DNA of 64,000 nucleotides. Source: Peromyscus leucopus (taxonomy: Eukaryota > Chordata > Mammalia > Rodentia > Cricetidae). A model generated the notes under the pieces. The model saw only the letters and a list, made by a program, of their open reading frames with translations, made no database searches and was not told the origin of the DNA. A program made the translations under genes and the position numbers. Shown piece by piece: positions 12,004 to 22,289 of this stretch (position 1 is the stretch's first letter; each line of letters begins with the position of its first letter). The stretch covers positions 74,905,366 through 74,969,365 of the forward strand of contig NC_051086.1 of assembly GCF_004664715.2 (NCBI RefSeq), read 5' to 3'.

Positions 12004-12596
12004 AAAATGTAAATGTAAATGAAAATTCTGTGAGAATAGACAGAAACAGCTGGCAGCCTGGATAGTCACCTAAAGTTTCTCAGCATCGTTGTGGCAACCA
12101 ATTTGGCTACAGGCCTAGAATATTTGACTGGCCATTTTTAGAAGCAGGAATTTTGCAAGACCATCTTACCCTGTCTTGGCAGAGTTCAGTAGTTGTTTTT
12201 TCTTGTATCCTGCTCATCTGGAAAGGACAGAGTTCATACTGTCAGCAGTTGAGGCAAGGGCAGTTCTTTGCCCAGCAAGCCATTTGTTGCTAAGAAGACA
12301 AACTTCCAAACAGATATGTCTTAGAAGTTCAACATTCTCTTGGGATCAGATCAGTGCTGCCAGGAGAAATTGTGTCTCATGTCAACAGAATTCTAAGTTA
12401 TCAAAACATTTAAATGCCATAGTCTTTAGATCTACGAAGTGTTTGAAGATTACCTATGCATTTGACATATGTTTTTGTAAATCTGGAGAACCTGGCTAAC
12501 ATAACTATAGAAATGACAAGCATGGGTGACTATAGCTTTGTAAGTCTTATCTACCTAAATAACTTAAAGACTAAGTATTGGTGAAATTATTAAGGC
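12004..12596 (-). other. ERV C 3' internal region, continued
   Basis: Resumes the sequence interrupted by ERV E. Blocks such as CTGGATAGTCACC.AAGTT, AGGCCTAGAATATT and TTTTTGTAAATCTGGAGAACC match 13957-14420 beside the B-type LTR, giving two related copies of a 3' untranslated region in the same orientation. The 107-codon plus-strand frame at 12176-12499 is antisense and not supported as a gene. Confidence 0.6.
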
Positions 12597-12884
12597 CATG
12601 CCACGTAGTTAAAAGGATATTTATTTAATGACGTAACTCACAAAATAAGGGATAGGTAGGTCGCAGGGTCTGGGGAAGGTGTATCTCAATCCAGTGGTGT
12701 TCTCTGGAGCTCTGCTCAGTCCATCTCCACCATTCAGGGTCCCGGCACCAAGCACGCACTTGCCCATCCAGATCTCGAGTCTCCAGGCGCCTCCCCTGGC
12801 TCTGCCTTGTAGGTGTGACAGTTACCAGAGTCTCAACGGGGTTGGAACTTCCAGATCCAAGCTGGAATGGCTACCCACTACAAC
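12597..12884 (-). mobile_element. 288-bp GC-rich insertion, unclassified (possible short LTR)
   Basis: It interrupts the A/T-rich ERV 3' region and is flanked by TAAGGC at 12591-12596 and 12885-12890. On the minus strand it starts near GTTGTAGTGGGTAGCC and ends near TTAACTACGTGGCATG, with ATTAAATAAATA shortly before that end as a possible polyadenylation signal. It is CpG-containing and sharply distinct from its surroundings. I cannot name the family. Confidence 0.5.
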
Positions 12885-12954
12885 TAAGGCTTCACATTAA
12901 CTAGGTAAACAGTCTGTAAACAGATGTACTGTAAAAGGACAATGACCTTAAAAT

Positions 12955-13239
12955 TGTGACAATACACAAAATATCTTAAACTGAGGTAGAAATGTATAGT
13001 GCAATATGCAATATGACAACAATATCATTAATGTGTATCAATATGCAAAACATCATAAACAGAGGTAGAACATACATATAGTATGATAAATATATTATTA
13101 CATTTGTATCAATATAGAAAATATTTCAAACAGGAGTAGTAATATGTGTACAATATGACAAATATAGTTTTGTATTTGTATCAATATACAAATTATCCTA
13201 AATAGGAATATAAGAATAATTTCTATTTGTATCAATGTG
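12955..13239. repeat. Degenerate tandem repeat, unit about 72 bp
   Basis: The motif GTATCAATAT recurs at 13034, 13106, 13178 and 13229, with a related start near 12959. Each is followed by CAAA/GAAA, then CTTAAAC, GAGGTAGAAA-like and ATATGACAA-like blocks. The last unit is shortened to about 51 bp. The array lies in the 3' non-coding part of ERV C, immediately left of the B-type LTR. Confidence 0.65.
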
Positions 13240-13617
13240 ATGGGAATTTTCTTCAGTCTGGACAAATCTCTCCCACCTAAGGTTCCATAGCCACTTATAA
13301 AATAATCATTCAGAGGTTTATATTAATTACAAACCGGAAGGTGTATGGCTCAAGCTTCTTGCTAGTTAGCTGTTATAACTTACCCCATTTCTACTAATCT
13401 GTAAGTTGCCATGTGGCCATGGTGTTACTGGTCTGCAGCATCTTGCTGCTCTTTGGCCATCAGCTGGCATCTCTCTCACTCTGCCTTTCTCCTCTCTTTA
13501 TTTCTACTTGGATTTCCTGCCTGGCTAAAAGCTTTCTAGCTATAGGCCAAAACAGCTTTATTTACTAACCAATGGGAACAGCCTATATTCACAACATACA
13601 GAAAGACATCCCTTAGT
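13240..13617 (-). repeat. B-type LTR, 3' LTR of a second ERV
   Basis: On the minus strand it begins after the purine tract AACAACAAAAAGGAAAG at about 13618-13634. It contains CCCATTGGTTAGTAAATAAAGC, a CCAAT-like and polyadenylation-signal-like region, and ends near CCCATCACA. It is unlike the C and E LTRs and occurs only once in the window, so its 5' partner is missing. The left boundary is approximate. Confidence 0.6.
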
Positions 13618-15589
13618 ACTTTCCTTTTTGTTGTTTAATCAAAAAGGAAGGTTTTAACTTTAACATAGTAAAATCATATATAACAAAGCAGTTTTCAAGC
13701 AAGAATCACATTTATAATATCTAATCTATTTATATTTGGCAAAATTAGGAAATATTCTACTATACATCCTATTTTGTGACTCTAAAATTTTATATCTAAT
13801 TTATTTTTTATCACGACTAGGGAAAGCTATAATTATAACTATCTGGTCTTCAACTCCATGAAAAACCCTAGAAGGATATAATATTACCTAAGAAAACAGG
13901 CATTGCATTGTAAGCAACTTCCAAAAATCTAGAATGACAGAGACATTTGACTGCCTGGACAGTCACCCGAAGTTCTTCTGCAGTGATGATGCATCCATGT
14001 TCAGCCTATAGGCCTAAAGTTTTTCAATCACTTCTCACTCTGTCCTGTAGAATGTCTGGTAGTCTACTCTGCAAAGCAGGAACCCAAAGGACCATTTTGC
14101 CTTGTTTTGGCATAATTCGGTGGTCATTTTCCTATGGGTCCTGCATATCTAGTTAATACAACATCCAGTTTATACAAGCAGTCCCGGCAAGGGCATTTTT
14201 TTGTCCAGTAGCTAACTTTTGCCACAAAGAAAGCAAACTCCATAATGAGTTTCTTCAATGCCCACCATCCTCTTTGAAGTAATTGGTGCTGCCAGGAGCA
14301 GACGTGTGTTACTGTCTAGAAAATTCTAAGTTCTTAAAACATTTTAATTGCTGTATTCTGTAGGTCTTTAAATTTTTGAAGATTACCTACCTAACTGAAA
14401 TATATCTTTGTATATCTAAGAAAGTAACTAACATGACTACAAATTGATTATCATAGAAGACTATTAATCTGTATTTCTTAATTATACATTACAATTTAAA
14501 TGAGTTGCATAAACATAATACCTTAAACAAGAGAAGAAATTATCCAAGGCTCATAGTTTGCTAAATAAGTATATTAATAGATACAATATTCTACCTTAAT
14601 ATACTATACCTACCCATTCCCCCTTTTCTTTTATAAAGGAGAATACTGAGTCTAAATTTTTTTATTCCACCCCCAACTCTATAACCATCCATCCATAACC
14701 CTGAGAAAAATGAAACCTTTGGTAGAGGGGCATCATTTTCTTAGAATTGCTTCCTGCTGTTAGGGGGTAATGGTATCTCTATGGGGTCCTGTAAGAAAAC
14801 TTAGATAGTTAGACCTAAATAGGGCTAGCTGTAGAGTCTGTTACCAGCCTCAGAGTAATGGATAAGATTGTCTGAGATTAAGGATAGAAGTGTAGTATGA
14901 TGTATCATCTCATCTTAGAACTGCCCTGAAGAGTTTTCAGTCCAAAGTTGATCACTGTGTAATGTTCTTAGGTGTGGTGGCATCCTTCTGGACCAAGTAG
15001 AGTCATTGTTGTGGGGCCCCATCATCCTTCTGGAAACTTCAGAGATTGCTATTGGGGAGACTTATTTTCACTGTGGAAAACTTGAACATTATTAATATCA
15101 AAATGTAAAGTTTGTATTTGCACTGGAACAAGAAGGGATTCCCAGAAAGCAAGGACAAGCATGGAAAGAAATAGAATCTTGACAACAATGGTCCCTAGAT
15201 TATTGGTTTTCTTCTGTCTCACACCAGTTGGCTCTTCCTAATGGTGTGATGGAATCTCCTAATTTTTTCTTTTAGTGATATCCTTGGGTTTAGAGAAGAA
15301 GAGAGCCACATTTCCAACTCCAAAGCCAGCTTGATTTATAATTGAATCAGGACCACAACTATTCTAGAGTTAAAGAGATATTGATGTTAGGCAATGAGAT
15401 ATTACCCTGTAGAGTATATTGGTACCAATATGTTCTTCCCTTCTGCTGTAAACATCTGGTTGTCCAAGGCTTTATGATTTCTTGAATATGGATATTCCTA
15501 TTATCCTGTAAAGACACAAACAGAACCCTGCCCTGACCCTTGTTTGTTGAGTTTTTCTTAAAGCTTGTAGAGTTGTCGCATTGGTGGAT
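13618..15589 (-). other. 3' untranslated region of the B-type ERV
   Basis: About 2 kb between the end of pol and the B-type LTR. It contains stretches related to the post-pol region of the plus-strand provirus (36500-37200), for example the GGAGTTGGA-type block near 15310 and the GGGGCCCCA block near 15015. No env-like frame is visible. Confidence 0.55.
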
Positions 15590-15607
15590 GAGCTATTACT
15601 TCTTCCC

Positions 15608-16310
15608 TTTTTTTTTGAATTCTAAGTCTGTTTTATTGATGAACACAATTCAATAAATAAATAAATAAATAAATAAAAATAAACCCGTATCACTGTTTAA
15701 CTAAAACCCAAGACAATATTAAGTTTACCTTGAAGAGTGTTGAAATAATTCAAATGAGCAATTTTAGAAGCAATTTATCAACTCTAAGAAGAAACATAAT
15801 TGTGGGATCAGGATCTATATTTGGTGCCTGTGCGGGCTTTTTGGAGCTCATTACCTCTAATGAGACACCTTTCACAGCCTTAGTACAGAGGAGAGGAGCC
15901 CCCCATCTGGATCAGGCCCTCTGGATAAATAAGACAATTGATTAGCTTGATCTGCTTGGGAGGCATCCAGACAGTGGGACCAGGTCCTGTCCTCAGTGCA
16001 TGAACTGGCAGTTTGGAACCTGGGGCTTATACAGGGACACTTGGCTCAGCCTGGGAGGAGGGAACTGGACCTGCCTGGACTGAATCTACCAGGTTGAACT
16101 CAGTCCTCGGGGGAGTCTTTGCCCTGGAGGAGATGGGAATGGGGGGTGGGCTGGGGAGAAGGTGGGGGAGGAGAGGAGGGGGGAGGAAGGAGAACAAGGG
16201 AATTCATGGCTGATATGTAAAAATAAATTTAATAAATAAATTTTAAAAAAAAAGTAAGGCTCCCATGGGGATTCAGCAGAGCCTGGTACATTCAGTTGAG
16301 GAAGGTCCAA
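15608..16310 (-). mobile_element. LINE-mediated retro-insertion carrying an antisense L1 3' end
   Basis: Both sides carry the same 18 bp, GAGCTATTACTTCTTCCC (15590-15607 and 16311-16328), the duplication made by L1 machinery. The A tail is on the minus strand: AATAAAACAGACTTAGAATT then C and AAAAAAA directly at the duplication. The inserted transcript therefore reads right to left. It contains ATTTA repeats (15650-15680). From about 15800 to 16256 it includes the 3' UTR of a rodent L1 in the opposite orientation, with the guanine-rich tract and its own A-rich end at 16219-16257. This may be a processed cellular RNA that contained an antisense L1. Confidence 0.7.
15800..16257 (+). repeat. Rodent L1 3' UTR fragment
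   Basis: The order AGCTTGATCTGCTTGGGAGG, GGAACCTGGGGCTTATACAG, GGACTGAATCTACCAGGTTG-like sequence, then a long G/A-rich tract and AATAAATTTAATAAATAAA is the signature of rodent L1 3' ends. It lies inside the minus-strand retro-insertion. Confidence 0.8.
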
Positions 16311-16328
16311 GAGCTATTACTTCTTCCC

Positions 16329-18800
16329 ATCAAGGGGTTTCTCCTATTCGAAGCAAGTTTTTATTAATTTTATTGGTATCCATGGCTTTTTCTCTTCTAC
16401 AGAAACAAAAGCAAAACCCTTTCCCCAACATAGGGTGTATCCTGGTTTTCATTCCGAGGTCAACATATCTTTGAAGTAAACTGGTCAGTTTAGCTCAGGA
16501 GATTTTCTGTTGTCCAATGTCTCTCCACAGCTGTTGTACCTTTCTTATCAGCATCAAGACAATTCAAGGTTAATAAAGCATTTATGTAACTTATTTCTAG
16601 GAGACGTTGTTACCTGTTGCTGTTTATTTAGCATATCCTTTAAAGTTTGATTGGATCTTTCTATGACTGCTTGGCCTGTGGGATTATGTGGTATACCTGT
16701 AACATCTTTTATATGGTAATAACCAAAAACCTGTTTTATTTTATTTGACACATTTGCTGGAGTATTGTCAGTCTTAATTTGTACAGGTATTCCCATGATG
16801 ACCACAACTTCTAAAAGGTGTGTAATTACAGAGTCTGCCATTTCAGAACTCAAAGGAGATGCTCATTGAAATCCTGAGTAGGTGTCAATGGTATGGTGTA
16901 CATATTTAAATCTTCCAAATTCTTCAAAATGAAACATATCCATTTGCCAAATTTTATTTCTTTGTATACCTTTGGGATTATTTCCTGAGAGAAATGAACT
17001 TAGGTTGTAGAAGGAACAAATAGGACATTTTTTTTTTACAATTTCCTTGGCTTGTTGTCAAGAGATGCAAAAGTCCTTTTGCAAACCTTTGCTATTTACA
17101 TGGCGTTTCTTATGAAATTTTGAGGCTTCTAGCACATTATCTATCAATAACTGATCAATCTCATCACTACCTTGTGCTAGAGGAACTGGCAGACCCATAT
17201 GAAAGCTGATGTGTGTTGTAGATATAGGATGTTCCCTATTTCTGATGATATCCTGTAATTGTATAGCGAAGTTTATTCTCTATTATCAGGAATAAATGTA
17301 GCAGTTCCAATATATCAAACAACGCTCTCTGCATATTGAGTCAGTAACTATATTGAGAGGTTCCGTGAAGTCTATTAGTACCATTAGAATGGCATACAGT
17401 TCTGCCTTTTGTACAGAATTGTGGGACTTCAAGCCACTTTAGTTAAATCTTCTGATTTATATCCTGCCGTTCCAGATTTATTTGCATCAATACAGAATGT
17501 GGGGACTATAGGGATTGTTTTTTGCTGTACAATATGAGGAAGGACCCATTCAGTTATTTTTATGAATTCTATTCTCTTGCTTTTGGGATAGTAATAGTTA
17601 ATCTCTCCCAAAAAGTTATTGGAGGCTCTTTGCGAGTATTCATTATCTTTCCATAAAGAGGAAATTTCCTCATTAGTTAAAGGTACTACAATTTCTACTG
17701 GGTCTATTCCTGTCAACTCACAAAGTCTTTATTTTCCTTTTAGAATCAAGTCAGAGACCTTTTCTACACAAGTCTTTAACTTCTTCACTCAGTTTACATG
17801 GTAGAGATATCCATTCCAATGTTTTATCTCCCCTCTGCATCAAAATCCCTGTGGGAGAGTGTCTGGAGGGTAGTATGACCACAATGCAGTTAAGTTCTGG
17901 ATTCACATGATCCACATGTGCCTCTTCTATTTTCTTTTCTACTAGAGCCAATTCCTTCTCAGCTTCAGCTGATAATTCTCTTGGACTTTATAAATCCTTG
18001 TCTCCTTCCAGAGTATGGTCAAATTTGCTAGTTCATCTTTGTGTATTCCAATGATAGTCTATAAGTTGGAAATGCTTCCTAAGTATTTTTGAAAACCATT
18101 AAGAGTCTGTAATTGATCTCTCTTGAGTTTTACCTTTTGGGATTTAATTTTTTGTAGATCCTTCTTATATTGTAAGTAATTAATAGAATTTCCTATTTTT
18201 ATTTTTTCAGAAAGAATTTGTAGTCCCCAGCAAGGCAAAATTTTCTTTACTTCTTCAAACATGTTTTCTAAGGTACCTACCATTGGATCAGCTAATACAA
18301 TATCATCCATATAGTGGTAGATTATAGATTGTGGAAATTCTGCATGAATTATTTCCAATGGTTTTTGCACAAATTATTGGCACAGGATAGGGCTATTTAA
18401 CATTCCCTGTGGGAGGACCTTCCATTGATCTACTTGACTGGCTGGGAATTATTGTAAGTAGGTACTGTGAAGGCAAAATTTTCTCTTTTTCTTGTAGAGG
18501 TATGGTGAAGAAACAGTCTTTCAAACTGATAACTCTAATAGGCCATTTTTTTAGGTAACAGAAAGGGCAAAGGCCTGCCATTCTGTAGGGAGCTCATAGG
18601 CTGAAATACTTTATTTATGGCTCTCAGATCTGTCAGCACACTTCATTTACCAGATTTCTTTTTAATAACAAATATAGGAGAATTCCAATGGCTGGTAGAT
18701 TCTTCAATGTGTTGAGCATTTAACTGCTCCTGAACCAGCTGTCCTAAAGCTTGTAGTTTCTCTTGTGTCATGGGCCATTGTCCAACTCCAATGGTTTTTC
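16329..18800 (-). pseudogene. pol: ERVK pol remnant (RT, RNase H, integrase), B/C mosaic
   Basis: Broken minus-strand frames read in order. RT (about 18800-18059) has IIYHYMDDIVLADP as the YMDD catalytic site. The thumb/connection region spans about 17951-17751. An RNase H-like segment follows at 17716-17429. The integrase core has IQIKTDN-like and QAVIERSN motifs (16853-16554) carrying D and E of the DDE triad. The C-terminal region runs to about 16330, next to the L1 insertion duplication. Several stop codons and frameshifts separate the pieces, so no functional polymerase is made. 17851-18800 is repeated in inverse at 52850-53798. Confidence 0.85.
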
Positions 18801-18899
18801 AGTTAGCCAATTTAAAGTTAGGGCTGTTGGTACTTCCTAGAGTTCAACATCAATTGTTCTCTGTTTAAGTACAGCTTAAATGTTTGGTGGCTGTTTTTT

Positions 18900-19330
18900 T
18901 ATAGTATCTTATAATATTATTCCCAGGAATGTAAATTGGTCTATATTCCACTCCTGAGATTGGAGGAATTTTAATCTGGGTACTCCATTGCTATAACAGG
19001 TCTTGGCTTCAAAGATTTACTGCTACATTTGTCACATATGGCTTCAGCCTTCCTCTTTTTCCTTCTGGCCCTCTGCATTCAGCCCATCTTGAACTTTGTT
19101 TTACCTGAGATAGGGTTCCAGTCCCTAGAAATTGGGCATCTACCTCTTGACAGGGCAATTTAGATGCCATGATTTTGGTGTCATTATAGTCACATCTGCA
19201 CTTGTTTCCACTAATCCTTCAAGGACAATATTATTCATTGACACTTTAATCTTTGTTGTTTGTTCATTTATAAAAATCTGCCAAAATATTCATTTTATGG
19301 AATTTTTGATTAATCTATCAAAGTTGTTCT
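18900..19330 (-). pseudogene. pro: ERV C protease region remnant
   Basis: Minus-strand reading gives a decayed aspartic-protease region: a VETSADVTIM-like stretch in place of the usual DTGA core (about 19210-19180), followed by KLPCQ and LGTGT-type blocks. It lies between gag and RT as expected. The catalytic triplet looks altered, so it is inactive besides being frame-broken. Confidence 0.65.
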
Positions 19331-19499
19331 ATCATCCAGTACAGTATCACTCTTTCCATTATGCCCTGGGTTATTTAATTGTCCTGGGGAGGACTTTCCT
19401 CTACAGTGATTGGAAATGTTTGGACCACATTTAATTTGGGGGACTGTGAAAGCCCCCCCCAGGCATTTTTCTTTGGTAAAGGATTGCCTGGTATGTATC

Positions 19500-20866
19500 T
19501 TGTTGATCTGCATTCATTGGTCTAATGTTGGTATTTACCACATCTTATCCATAATCCAGAAGGTTAGGTACTCTTATTAGGGTCATTTCTAGAAGAAGCA
19601 TTGCTTCTAGGAGCACCCTGTGTACAATTTCTTCTTAAAGGACCTACTGTACCACAGGCAAAACATTTTTTACCTTGATTCCTACTTATACCTTTGGAAA
19701 TCACCACTCCTATTCAACCCTTATTACCATAGTTAAGAGACTCAACACTGTTTATATGTTGAATCCATTCTCCCATAGGTGATTACCTGACCTTTAAAGG
19801 TGCAATAATGCTTTTGCAGTTGGTATTAGTATTATCAAAACCCAAAGACTGAGTTAATATTTGTCTTAATTGTGGGTGTGATATTGCCTTTTATACAAAC
19901 ATTATATTTTTTTAATCAGTAAATGGTTCTTTTGACTCTTGAAAAAACTTTGTATATAGCTCAGTTGGTTTCCCTGGTTCTGGATTTTTTTTCTAAGTAC
20001 TTAAAGCTGCTGTTTGGCATTGGGATAATATATGCTTATCCAAGGTAGTTTGTACATTTAAATCAGCAAAAGGGCCCTCACCAAGAATTTGATCTTGGGA
20101 GATCTCAAAACCTCTGATTTTACCTTGCTGTTCAAGGTCCTTAGCCTCTTGTCTTAACCAGCTTTTCCATTGTAACTGCTGGCTGTACTCTAATACAGCT
20201 GAAATTAACTGATTCCAGTCATCTAGTATGATTCTGTTTCTAGAAGAGCACGTATTTAACATGTTTAACATATGTTGAATGTATTCCATTGGTGACTATT
20301 GCCTCCTTAATATTTTAAAAAATCTCTCATATGAATAGGTTGCCAGGTATATTCTATATATTCTTCAGCATGCATATCAACTGCTGGCTTCTCATGGATG
20401 GTGACAGGATAAGCTATTTTATAAGAACCATCTGCAATCTTATTACTTGTATGGCTCTGCCCTTCTGCTTCTCGGCTGTTTTTTTTTTTTTTTTATCATC
20501 CTTACTGAGAGACTCCTCCAGAGCTTGAAATGGATTAACTACTGCTTTCTGCAGTGTTTGAACTTCTTCTCTTGTAAAGGAGTCTAGAGATTTTATGGAA
20601 TCATACAATTTTTTATGTTCTTTAGAAATGTATTGTTTCACAGACTTTATTCTATCAATTAGTGATGGTCTTTCCTCCTTAGAATTTTTCTTAATGGGAT
20701 TAAGATTATTCTGAAGAGTTATTGTTTTATCCATTAAGTATTCACATTTGTTATCAATAGAATTAAATCTGGTTGTCCAGTTATTATTAATGGACTGAAG
20801 TTCTTGTGGAAAATTACTGGATTCCAGTGTAAGAATCCTTCTATTTAAGTTCTGTATCAGTTCCAT
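19500..20866 (-). pseudogene. gag: ERV C gag remnant
   Basis: The N-terminal part (20866-20414, 150 codons) is a lysine-rich, coiled-coil-like segment starting MELIQNLNRRIL. The capsid part (20289-19993) contains WNQLISAVLEYSQQLQWKSW and ISQDQILGEGPFADL, typical of betaretroviral/ERVK capsids. A degraded zinc-knuckle region (about 19700-19540) has CFACGTVGPLRRNC and a second GLWIRCGKYQH. Stops lie between the segments. An inverted copy occurs at 50791-52140. Confidence 0.85.
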
Positions 20867-20869
20867 TAA

Positions 20870-21969
20870 TGTCTAATTATTGCTGTTATTATTAAGTCAA
20901 TTTTTCAATGAGATGAAATGAATCGCAATGCTAATTGATAAAATGGTGGACATTATATATGTCCCAGGAAAGTCGTATATGTCCTACAACATTTCGTTCA
21001 TAGTACAAACAAAAAAGATCTTAAATTCCTGAGTGGTAAAATTGTCATTTTTTTGAGAAATATTCAAATTAGTAAAGAAAAATTTAATTAATTTGATTAT
21101 TTATTAACCAGTTTAAAGTGTAAAATTATCAAGTAATTTATCTCAGATAAAATCCTCAAAAGATTGTCCTATGTGTCCAATTCCAGGTGTAATTAATCAG
21201 GTTAGGCAAATGACTGATTCGTATGATGATTTTTGTGTGTAGTATCATTGTTTGGCCAGTATGGTTCACAGGTGTAGCACCAAAACAGGTGTGTTGCATG
21301 CTGACTCAGGCTCTCTGAATAGTTGCTTTGAATTAAGCTCTCACCCAGTCAACCCCTAATCACTAGGTAGGGTTGCTGGGACCACAACAGATTATATACA
21401 ACATCGAGGCAATACACCAATGAGATGGAAGTGGTCACGAGCCTGGCAGGAGCCAACTGTCTGGCTGGTACTATAGGGCTGGCAGTGCATGTGTGCTGCA
21501 CACAAGATGGAGGTAGTGGTCATGGCCAAGGCAGTGGCTTAGGGTGTCCTGGAATTGGCAGCAGCTACACTGAACACTTTTTAAAAGTAAGGGAACATTC
21601 TGCTGGTGATCTCTAACCAGGCAGGAGTCTGTGACTTGTCCAGCTGCTACAAGCATGGAACTAGAGAGGAATCTAGTATGGATACCTTTCTCTCTGATGC
21701 AATGCTCTATCTGTCACAGAATGTGCATGCTTTTGGCAGTGGTTACAAGAACTGCTGCCACGAGAGCTGCCTGGTCTGGGAGTCCCTGGCTCACTGGCCT
21801 AGTGAGGTTCATGACCTACAGGCTCCCCACATGGCTGCAGGGTCAGGCAGTCTCTGGGGGTTTGTACTGTTGAGGGCTCTGCAAGGTGACGAAATTCATC
21901 TGCAGCCACTCATGGGCATTAGGATTTGGTCATGCCAGTAGCCCCAGGAGAGGCATGTGGGGTTTAAAT
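20870..21969 (-). other. ERV C untranslated leader
   Basis: About 1.1 kb between the primer site and gag. Overlapping short frames (21425-21941, both strands) have no known similarity and are mirrored exactly in the inverted copy, which only reflects the high identity of the arms. Confidence 0.6.
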
Positions 21970-21987
21970 CCACATATTTTGGTGCCA
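21970..21987 (-). promoter_or_regulatory. Primer-binding site of ERV C
   Basis: The minus strand reads TGGCACCAAAATATGTGG two bases after the 5' LTR. The TGGCACC start is typical of primer sites, but the rest does not match a tRNA I can name. Confidence 0.6.
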
Positions 21988-21989
21988 GA

Positions 21990-22242
21990 TAAAGTGATGA
22001 ATCCATAGGAGTCTGTTTAAGAAGTATTAGTGTAATTTATTAAGGTAAATTGAGGAAATACACTCATGAATACAGAATGTAGTAGACAACTGAAGTCATT
22101 TTCTGATCTGACTGGGACCAAAGCCAACTCACAGGCAGGAACAGGGAGATATCCCTTAAAAGATATCACATACAATGGCAGAAAGCACTGCCTCTTTCAG
22201 GCCCTGTAGCCCAAGGTCATGGGTGGAGCAAATATCACTACA
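21990..22242 (-). repeat. 5' LTR of ERV C
   Basis: 253 bp, minus-strand start TGTAGTGATATTTGCTCC and end GATTCATCACTTTA. It pairs with 4872-5144 and is flanked by CCTCTA at 22243-22248. Its inverted copy is at 49420-49671. Confidence 0.87.
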
Positions 22243-22289
22243 CCTCTACTTGTATTACAGTTTAGGACTTTTTTGGGTTCCTTTTCTCT

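Larger units (their letters stand above)
4872..22242 (-). mobile_element. Outer nested provirus (ERV C) with later insertions inside it
   Basis: The two ends are LTRs of one type: 5' LTR 21990-22242 and 3' LTR 4872-5144. Both are flanked by the 6-bp duplication CCTCTA (4866-4871 and 22243-22248). A primer-binding site adjoins the 5' LTR (21970-21987) and a purine tract adjoins the 3' LTR (minus strand of 5145-5156). The span is 17.4 kb because it contains provirus E (5493-11997), an insertion at 12597-12884, the B-type LTR with its 3' region, and an L1-bearing retro-insertion. The LTR pair differs at roughly one position in eight by eye, so this is the oldest layer. Gag and pol are broken by stops and frameshifts. 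No envelope frame was seen. Confidence 0.85.

Noticed and set aside
16086..16310. Proline/serine-rich minus-strand frame
   Set aside because: It is the reverse complement of the G-rich L1 3' UTR tract.
21425..21941. Paired frames on both strands conserved in the inverted copy (also 49694-50234)
   Set aside because: Conservation simply reflects the near identity of the arms. The sequence is the untranslated leader of ERV C.
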